In this document: positions 56,737 through 62,561 of the stretch, piece after piece
Numbering within the stretch: position 1 is the stretch's first letter
Layout of the letters: each line of letters begins with the position of its first letter
Origin: an uncultured Geobacter sp.
GTDB lineage: Bacteria > Desulfobacterota > Desulfuromonadia > Geobacterales > Geobacteraceae
Direction of reading: 5' to 3'
NCBI GenBank assembly: GCA_903925075.1
Contig: CAIYDQ010000283.1
Location: 1-62,561, forward strand
Length of the DNA: 62,561 nucleotides
Position numbers and translations under genes: made by a program
The notes under the pieces: model-generated
What the model was told of the DNA's origin: nothing
Seen by the model: only the letters and a program-made list of their open reading frames with translations
Database searches by the model: none

Positions 56737-58719
56737 TCAGGCTGCCTTGCCGCACTCGCTTTTCACCTGGTCGAGCAGGGCCACCAGCTGGCCTGAGAGC
56801 TTCTCCACCTCCATGATCACCCGCTCGGCCTGAGCATGGTCGCCGCGATTGCGCAGCGTCACCGCCTCTTTCGCCAGGCGGTGGATGCGCTCATGCGGCT
56901 CGTTGATGATCTTGTAGCTGTCGGAGCGGCCGCACAACTCCTTCCCCGTTCCCAAGTACCACTTGCCGAAGCGGCAACCGGTGTGGTCCGGCAGATTTTC
57001 GGGCTGGATCTGCTCCGATCCCTCCAGGCAGCGCTCGATGCGGCCGACGAAGGCGACGTGATCCGATTTGGCGGTGTCCAGCATGAGCAGCGGACTGGAG
57101 TCGACCTTGAACGCCGTGGTCGAGCGCTTCAAATCCTCTGCCAGTTCCAGCAGTTGTTGCACCTTGGCGGTGACGATGGCCGACGATTTGTCGAACTCGT
57201 CGATGGATTGCGAAATCATGCCGATATTGGAGACGATTTCCATGGTGGTGGCGGTCTGTTCCTCGGCGGCGGTAGCGATCTGCGCCACCTGGAGAGTCAC
57301 CTCGTTCACCTGGCCGGTTATGTGGGTCAAGGCGTGGCCGGACTCGTTGGCCTCGTTTACCCCCAGGTCCACCTCGTTGACCGATCGTTGCATGGCCCCG
57401 ACCGCCTGGCCGGTTTCAGCCTGTATGGTGCGGATCATGGCGCTGATCTCGCGGGTGGCGCGCGCGGTCCGTTCCGCCAGCGCGCGCACCTCGTCGGCGA
57501 CCACGGCGAAGCCGCGACCCATATCGCCCGCCCTGGCGGCTTCGATGGCGGCATTGAGCGCCAGCAGGTTGGTCTGGTCGGCGATGTCCTCGATGGTGCC
57601 GGCTATCTCGCCGATCTTTTCGGAACTTGAGCCCAGGCAGGCGATGACCGTCGAAGAGCCCTGCACCTCCGATCTGAGCGTTCCCATGCGGTCGATGGTC
57701 TTTTGGACCACCGATCTGCCGTTGTTGGCGACGTCGCAGGCGGCCTGAGAGTTGTCCGCGGCCATCGAGCAGTTTCTGGCGATGTCGGACGAGGTCGCCG
57801 ACATCTCTTCGCTGGCGGTGGCCACGGCCGATGCCTGGCTGGCAATGGCGCGGGAGCTGCGCAAGGTGCGATGCGATTCGATGGTCAACTGTCCGGCGAC
57901 CGTGCCGACCAGCGTCGAGTGTTCCACAACCCTGCCGATCATGTGGTCCAGCTTGTCCCAGGAATTATTGAAGTATCCGGCCATTTCCCCCAGTTCGTCC
58001 TTGCCGGTGACTTCCAGCCTTTTGGTCAGATCGCCTTCCCCCGCGGCCATGTCGCGCAGGTGATCGGTCAATACGGCGATGTTTTTTCGCAGGCTCCTGG
58101 CAAACAGCAGCAGGCAGGCGAAGACGATCACCACCGTCATCCCCAAAATTGATATGTTGATGCGAAAGGTGCTTTCTCTGCGAGCGTCGACCATGTTGGC
58201 CTGCGTCAGCATCCCCGCTTTCGCTTGCGACTGCAGAGCCAGCAGTTCGTCCTTGAAGAGGCGCCAGGCCGGGGTTTCTTCCGCGACCAACAGCTGCTGG
58301 GCGGAGGCCAGGTCGCCCTGTTTGATCAAGGTCCCGATCTTTTTCTTGAGCTCGACGCTTTTGTCCCAGGCCGGCCGCGCCTTTTCCAGTTTCGGCGCCA
58401 GCTCGGTCCCGGATGCCGACTCCACCGCCTTCTTGTAGATCTGGTCGAAGTCGATCAGGGCCTTGTCGAAATTTTTGGCGGCCTTGCCATCTTGAGGGTT
58501 GATGATGATGTTTCTGATCGCCTGTTCGGTCTGCAATCCCTGCGCGTAGATTTCTCCGACGTTGATCACCGTTGCGACATGCACCTCCCGGAAAGACTTC
58601 AGGAGCTTGGTGTTGCCGGTCACTGAAAGATAATAGCTGACGGTGCAGATTAGAATCAGGCAGGTCATGACGGCAGCGATAAGCATCAGTTTGGTTACGA
58701 TTTTCATGTCTTTCAGCAT
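56737..58719 (-). CDS. Methyl-accepting chemotaxis protein with C-terminal CZB domain
   Basis: This 660-residue chemoreceptor has a membrane helix at about residues 10-32, a helical periplasmic sensor (about 33-188) of the four-helix-bundle kind, a second membrane helix (about 189-210), a HAMP domain ([22 protein letters not shown]) and a long coiled signalling domain with the hairpin tip [19 protein letters not shown] and [12 protein letters not shown] in outline. The C-terminus is a CZB zinc-binding domain, with histidines and a cysteine in [16 protein letters not shown] and PHERIH. CZB domains sense zinc or oxidants such as hypochlorous acid. The ATG at 58719 is preceded by AGGGGGT. A partial sigma-28-like pattern, TAAA-N15-GCC, occurs about 140-166 bp upstream. 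Confidence 0.94.
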   Translation of the reverse strand: MLKDMKIVTKLMLIAAVMTCLILICTVSYYLSVTGNTKLLKSFREVHVATVINVGEIYAQGLQTEQAIRNIIINPQDGKAAKNFDKALIDFDQIYKKAVESASGTELAPKLEKARPAWDKSVELKKKIGTLIKQGDLASAQQLLVAEETPAWRLFKDELLALQSQAKAGMLTQANMVDARRESTFRINISILGMTVVIVFACLLLFARSLRKNIAVLTDHLRDMAAGEGDLTKRLEVTGKDELGEMAGYFNNSWDKLDHMIGRVVEHSTLVGTVAGQLTIESHRTLRSSRAIASQASAVATASEEMSATSSDIARNCSMAADNSQAACDVANNGRSVVQKTIDRMGTLRSEVQGSSTVIACLGSSSEKIGEIAGTIEDIADQTNLLALNAAIEAARAGDMGRGFAVVADEVRALAERTARATREISAMIRTIQAETGQAVGAMQRSVNEVDLGVNEANESGHALTHITGQVNEVTLQVAQIATAAEEQTATTMEIVSNIGMISQSIDEFDKSSAIVTAKVQQLLELAEDLKRSTTAFKVDSSPLLMLDTAKSDHVAFVGRIERCLEGSEQIQPENLPDHTGCRFGKWYLGTGKELCGRSDSYKIINEPHERIHRLAKEAVTLRNRGDHAQAERVIMEVEKLSGQLVALLDQVKSECGKAA

Positions 58720-59073
58720 AATGTACCCCCTAAAAATGGCATCATAGCACTCTCACCCCGAGCTGCGAAGTTCCCCCGACGGTCGGCATCGATTTGCAAA
58801 GCGGTAATTGCCGCGGGCGTCCCGCCAGTGGAAATTGGTATTCAGGATAAAAAAGATCCAAATGGCGAAGATAATAAACCATTTATAGCGAAAATACAAT
58901 TCTAATTAGAGGGATGGTCGGAGACGAGATAGGCAGAGGTTACTGAGGAACAGCGATGGGCGAATACAAGATTCGCCCCTACGGATAACTATCGTAGGGG
59001 CGAACCTTGTGTTCGTACTTGTTTTTGTGGTTTACCGGGCGTTTCGTGCGCTTCTTCAGCCTCTGCCGCCGCC
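58720..59073. other. Intergenic region of 354 bp, no gene seen
   Basis: The left part should hold the promoter of the chemoreceptor gene on the minus strand; the pattern at 58859-58885 partly fits a sigma-28 promoter. The stretch 58850-58920 is AT-rich. The right part holds a palindromic repeat (58961-59015). No ORF with a ribosome-binding site was found. Confidence 0.6.
58961..59015. repeat. REP-like 23-bp inverted repeat, GTAGGGGCGAAC family
   Basis: The 23-bp arms at 58961-58983 and 58993-59015 match at 21 positions around a 9-base loop. The core CGTAGGGGCGAAC is the reverse of the GTTCGCCCCTACG found after the nitrogenase-like operon. It sits downstream of the SDR-like gene and could end its transcript. 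Confidence 0.85.
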
Positions 59074-59676
59074 TCAGGCAAAATCGCGGGCGTTGATCAC
59101 GTTGCCGTTGCGCGTTCCGGAAATGATCGCCCGGTAGGCCTGCGCCACCCGCTCGGCGGGCATGCCGGACGAGGGGTCCATCCCCAGGGCCACCAGGGTT
59201 TCCTTGACCCAGGGGGGGCTGACCGCGTTGACGCGGATGCCGCGTTGCATTTCCAGCGCCGCCGCGCGCACGAACCCCTCGATGCCGGCGTTCACCAGGC
59301 TGATGGAGGAGCTTCCCGGCATCGGCTGCTGGCTCAAAATGCCGCTGGTCAAGGTGAAGGAACCGTTGTCGTTTATGTGGTTGAGACCCACGCGCACCAG
59401 GTTGACCTGTCCCATCAACTTGCCGTAAATCCCGAGTTCGAAGTCCTGATCGCTCAACTCGGAGAGCGGGCCGAACCTGGCGACTCCCGCCGCGCACACC
59501 AGCGCATCGAAAGAGCCCACGTCACTGAACAACTTCTCGATCGACTCTTTCTGGGACATGTCCACTCTGAAATCGCCGCTTTTTAAGGCGACTTTCACGA
59601 CTTCATGCTCCAAAGCCAATACTTTAACGACGGATTTCCCTATGGTTCCTGTTGCTCCCACGACGATAACTCTCAT
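59074..59676 (-). CDS. SDR-like NAD(P)-binding protein without the YxxxK catalytic pair
   Basis: This 200-residue protein has a short-chain dehydrogenase fold: the nucleotide-binding VVGATGTIGKSV at residues 5-16, LVCAAGVARFGP (NNAG equivalent) and the structural GIRVNAVSPPWV near the end. Where classical SDRs have YxxxK, this one reads ISLVNAGIEGF, so both the Tyr and the Lys are absent. Short SDR-like proteins of this sort exist and may bind nucleotides without standard catalysis, or use another mechanism. GGAGGAG lies upstream of the ATG. It is flanked by the large protease-barrel gene on the same strand, 69 bp upstream. Confidence 0.82.
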   Translation of the reverse strand: MRVIVVGATGTIGKSVVKVLALEHEVVKVALKSGDFRVDMSQKESIEKLFSDVGSFDALVCAAGVARFGPLSELSDQDFELGIYGKLMGQVNLVRVGLNHINDNGSFTLTSGILSQQPMPGSSSISLVNAGIEGFVRAAALEMQRGIRVNAVSPPWVKETLVALGMDPSSGMPAERVAQAYRAIISGTRNGNVINARDFA

Positions 59677-59745
59677 AAAAGTGCTCCTCCTTTTGGACGC
59701 GATTTTTGAGAGTATATCAACATTTTCGCGGAGAACTTTCCTCGG

Positions 59746-62561
59746 CTACATGTTCACGTAGATCGTGAGGTAGACCTGATTTTCTCCGCCGGAGGTGAAA
59801 CCGTGCCCATAGCCGATGGCCGGGGTTATTTTGGCCCAATAGCCGATGGTCACGTCGGTCCGTGCTTCAATGCCGGCCCCGACCTTCAAGCGGTTGCCGT
59901 CGAAGGTGTTGTGGTCGTCCCAAACCTCGCCTGCGTCGACAAAGAGCGCGGCGTGAACTTTTTCCAGAAAGGCCGGCAACGTCTGGTAACCGCGCATCGG
60001 GAAGAACAGGGGCGCCCGGTACTCCAGCGTCCCGGTGGCCAGGTACTTGCCGGTCTGCGAGCGATCGGGGTAGCCGCGCAGAGGATACTTATTCTGCATC
60101 GAGGGAGCGCCGCCGATCTGGAAGATCTGCTGCCCGAGCACCGCATCGCCTTCGGAAAACGCCCCGGCCAAACGCAGATACAGCACATGATGCTTGAGCG
60201 TCTCCGTCGGCATGGCCAGGAATTCCTGGTAATCCGCGGCGCATTCCGAGACGTTCACGTCGGAGCCGATCTCGCGCAGGGAGCGGCGGTAGTTTAAGGA
60301 TATGGTGCGCCCCTTTTCCGGACTGATCGAGTAGGGGTACCTGAGGGAGTTGTCGAAGGTGATGCCTGCGAAGAGGTTGTCGCGTCTTCCCTGAAACACC
60401 TGTCCGGTCAAGCTGCTGCTGAAATCCAGCGCCTTCTGGTCCAGCAACTGATAACCGACGTTCACCAGGTAGTGCGATTCCAGGAAATTGACCGGGAAGC
60501 CCGCCTCAAGGGTAACCGCCTTGTTCAATTCCCAGTAATCGCCACGTTGCAGCAGGTTGGAGTAAAGAAGCGGCTCGGCGTGCGCCTTCAGCGACAACGT
60601 CGGAAAGAAATAGTCGTTTCGATAGATTAAATCGTAATAGCCACGCGTTCTGCCTGGACTGTAATCGGCGGTTACCGTGTAGGAGTTGTAGCCGACCACA
60701 TCGCCGCCGGCGGTAAAGGCGCCCCAAACCGCCTTGCCCGAGCCGTCGTCGGTGATTCTTGGCAGCCAGAATCGGGGATAGAGGGTCTTGAAGGCGTTGT
60801 AGTGGGACGAGGCAGCCGGCGGTGCGTTGTCACCGGCCGTTTGGGAGCTGTCGGCGACGGGTGGCAGAACGGTAGCCGAAACTTGAACTTGATCCGAACC
60901 GGGAGCCTGAGCCGAAGCGGGAGCCGAAGCGGGAGCCGAAGCGGGAGCCGAAGCGGGAGCCTGAGTCTGAGCCGAAGCGGGAACGGCGATGATGCGCGAA
61001 GCCGGCAAGGCTGGTCCGCGTTTTTCGGTCCATTGCGACCTGTCCAGCGTCAGTTGGGCGATCTTGAATCCGCGCGAGCCGTAACTGGAAAGCGCGATGG
61101 TGCGGCCGTCGGGCGAGGGATTGGGTTGCAGGGCGCCTGCCAGCAGGTGGCTCACCTGATAGCTTTTCCGCTCCTTCAGGTCGTAGGCGAACAGGTTGAA
61201 GACGCCGGTTTCGTCGGAGATGTAGAAGATGCAGGAGCCGTCTCGGGACCAGACAGGGTAGGCCGCCGTGTAGGGGGAGACGAAGAGCGGCAGATCCGTG
61301 CCGGCCGTGGTGTCGTACAGTCGGATCGAGGTCTGACCCGCGTTGTCGGTCAGCGCATAGCAGATCGTTTTGCCGTCGGGCGACCAGTGAGGAGAGGAGA
61401 CCCGCTGCAGTGGATAGTCGGTCACAACCCGGATCGAACCGCTCTTGTCGGGTTCGCCCGCCTCGATCAGCGCCAGGTTTTGACTGCCGCGCAAACTGGA
61501 GACGGCTGCGAAACGTTTGCCGTCGGGGGAGATCTCCGCCTCGCTGAGCCGCTTGCCATGAGTCAGCCGGGTGATGGCATCGCCGGCAAGATCGTAGACG
61601 TACAGGTCCTGATAGACGTTGAAGCCTTTCCTGACTTGGCCCTGGGTGTAGTAAATGCGCCTGCCGTCGGGCGACCAACTGAGGCTTTCGTCCGAGTAGT
61701 AGCGGTTGAACTTGGCGATCGACGCGCCTCCGGCGCTGTCCGTGATCACCACCGTGGTGTGATCGTGCGGATCGACCCTGGTGAAGGCGATGCGGCTGCC
61801 GTCGGGGGAAAATCTCGGATGGCTGAGCTTCTCCCCTTGATCGGCGATGGTGCGAAGCGGGGTGAAGGGGGTTTTGGAAAGCATCTCGATGCGTTGCGCC
61901 TGCTCTTTTTTGACAGCGGCGATCATGTCGGTAAAGAGGTCGCTGTAGCTCTTGCCGCCGAAAAGGCGCTCAGGAGGAGCGTTGATGAAATAGGGAAAGC
62001 GGCCCGAGTGGGCGATGCTCAGTTTCCCCAGCGCCTCCTTGCCATAGGTGTCGGCGATGTACTTCTGCAACCGATAGCCGTAAAGGTAGGGAAGGGTGCC
62101 GTTGGGCCAATTCGGGTCGTCGCCGTTGATCTGGTCGACGCGCGGCAGGTTGCCTTCGGCCACCGCCGTGCGAAAGACCATGTCGAAGTAGCTCCCCTTG
62201 CCGCGTCCCTGTCCGGTGAACTCCGACTCCGACCAGGTCGCCATCCCCTCGTGCCACCAGCGCGGCAGGAAGGTGTTGGGAGGTGCGGTAACCACGAAGA
62301 ACGCCAGGGATAACGGATCGGCCGGGTAGGGCTTGCCGAAAATCGCCCGAGTCGCTTTCCAGAAGCCGCGCGAGGGGTCGGAGGTGATGATGTGGGTGTA
62401 TTCGTGGGTGAACAGGACCCTGAGCCAGTCGTCGTACTCGCCCAGCGTGGAAGCGAGGCTGGGAGGTACGACGTGCAGGTAGATGGTGTTGTAGGGGGCG
62501 GTGACCGAGAGGCCGTTCAGAAAGTCGCTGTCGTCGATCAGCAGCACCTGGGTTTTCTCCC
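59746..62561 (-). CDS. Large outer-membrane protein: HExxH protease, beta-propeller and beta-barrel (5' end outside window)
   Basis: The frame is open to the right edge, so the N-terminus and any signal peptide are missing. The visible 937 or so codons have three parts. First comes a metalloprotease-like region with the zinc motif HEYTH (in LFTHEYTHIITSD) and a downstream WWHEGMATWSE, a gluzincin-type third ligand. Then come about five WD40-like PD40 repeats of the TolB kind (LSHPRFSPDGSRIAFTR, LSWSPDGRRIYY, PHWSPDGKTICY). After a low-complexity Ala/Pro/Ser linker, the last 330 residues form a barrel-like domain ending in VYLTIYVNM. The protein probably sits in the outer membrane with the protease and propeller facing the periplasm or surface. 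Substrates are unknown. Confidence 0.85.
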   Translation of the reverse strand, partial: EKTQVLLIDDSDFLNGLSVTAPYNTIYLHVVPPSLASTLGEYDDWLRVLFTHEYTHIITSDPSRGFWKATRAIFGKPYPADPLSLAFFVVTAPPNTFLPRWWHEGMATWSESEFTGQGRGKGSYFDMVFRTAVAEGNLPRVDQINGDDPNWPNGTLPYLYGYRLQKYIADTYGKEALGKLSIAHSGRFPYFINAPPERLFGGKSYSDLFTDMIAAVKKEQAQRIEMLSKTPFTPLRTIADQGEKLSHPRFSPDGSRIAFTRVDPHDHTTVVITDSAGGASIAKFNRYYSDESLSWSPDGRRIYYTQGQVRKGFNVYQDLYVYDLAGDAITRLTHGKRLSEAEISPDGKRFAAVSSLRGSQNLALIEAGEPDKSGSIRVVTDYPLQRVSSPHWSPDGKTICYALTDNAGQTSIRLYDTTAGTDLPLFVSPYTAAYPVWSRDGSCIFYISDETGVFNLFAYDLKERKSYQVSHLLAGALQPNPSPDGRTIALSSYGSRGFKIAQLTLDRSQWTEKRGPALPASRIIAVPASAQTQAPASAPASAPASAPASAQAPGSDQVQVSATVLPPVADSSQTAGDNAPPAASSHYNAFKTLYPRFWLPRITDDGSGKAVWGAFTAGGDVVGYNSYTVTADYSPGRTRGYYDLIYRNDYFFPTLSLKAHAEPLLYSNLLQRGDYWELNKAVTLEAGFPVNFLESHYLVNVGYQLLDQKALDFSSSLTGQVFQGRRDNLFAGITFDNSLRYPYSISPEKGRTISLNYRRSLREIGSDVNVSECAADYQEFLAMPTETLKHHVLYLRLAGAFSEGDAVLGQQIFQIGGAPSMQNKYPLRGYPDRSQTGKYLATGTLEYRAPLFFPMRGYQTLPAFLEKVHAALFVDAGEVWDDHNTFDGNRLKVGAGIEARTDVTIGYWAKITPAIGYGHGFTSGGENQVYLTIYVNM
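60911..60958 (-). repeat. Four 12-bp tandem units encoding the Pro-Ala-Ser linker
   Basis: Four exact copies of GCCGAAGCGGGA (plus strand) encode PASA on the minus strand, between the propeller and the barrel; a fifth copy lies at 60971. The 12-bp period keeps the frame when the number of copies changes. Confidence 0.9.

Noticed and set aside
1-62561. tRNA, rRNA, integrase or prophage genes
   Set aside because: I looked for rRNA-like blocks, tRNA-type cloverleaf ends and integrase or transposase motifs on both strands and saw none. A covariance-model scan would be needed to exclude small RNAs.

Overview
The window is about 62.5 kb of GC-rich DNA. No rRNA, tRNA, CRISPR array, integrase or transposase was seen. 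The gene content points to a Geobacter-like member of the Desulfuromonadales/Geobacterales: alternative complex III coupled to a cbb3 oxidase, haem-c proteins, GxxExxY proteins, and short palindromic repeats scattered between genes. The assignment is an inference from content, not a search result.

Region 1 (1-12.7 kb, all plus strand) is the most unusual part. It is one operon-like run: an outer-membrane porin, a periplasmic NMT1/SsuA-type binding protein, two paralogous permeases and an ATPase, a radical SAM protein with a CX8CX2C motif, a second ATPase fused in frame to its permease across a run of nine G, a second binding protein that is a lipoprotein, and then NifH-, NifD- and NifK-like proteins. 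The NifD-like protein keeps only one of the three cluster cysteines and lacks the FeMo-cofactor ligands. The NifK-like protein keeps all three cluster cysteines. I read the locus as an uncharacterised nitrogenase-superfamily reductase with its own uptake system and radical SAM partner, more like the protochlorophyllide-reductase design than nitrogenase. The substrate is unknown.

Region 2 (12.9-18.7 kb) holds a NarL-type response regulator (minus), a CheW-like protein, a CheY-like receiver, a HAD phosphatase, an aldehyde dehydrogenase and an MFS exporter.

Region 3 (18.9-32.9 kb, minus strand) is a respiratory operon: ActB, an ActC-ActD fusion, ActF, ActA, CcoN, a CcoO-like dihaem cytochrome, small membrane proteins including a CcoS-like one, ActE, a TauE/SafE-like protein and a CcoI copper ATPase. 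Together these would make a quinol:cytochrome c:oxygen chain plus its copper and assembly factors. A GxxExxY gene framed by 33-bp inverted repeats sits between actB and actCD.

Region 4 (33.2-54.9 kb) looks like a stress and storage island. It carries a ThDP-dependent oxidase/decarboxylase, a chimeric enolase/SDR remnant, a DUF1328 membrane peptide too short to show up as a long ORF, DNA ligase D, and a carbohydrate run: TreZ, a GH57/DUF3536 protein, TreY, GlgE, TreS-maltokinase, a CHRD protein and a GH15 hydrolase. TreY/TreZ make trehalose from alpha-glucan, TreS-maltokinase turns trehalose into maltose 1-phosphate, and GlgE returns it to glucan, so the set closes a loop.

Region 5 (54.9-62.5 kb) holds a SAM methyltransferase with a regulatory domain, a chemoreceptor with a C-terminal zinc-binding CZB domain, an SDR-like protein without the usual YxxxK, and the 3' part of a large HExxH protease/beta-propeller/beta-barrel protein that runs off the right edge.
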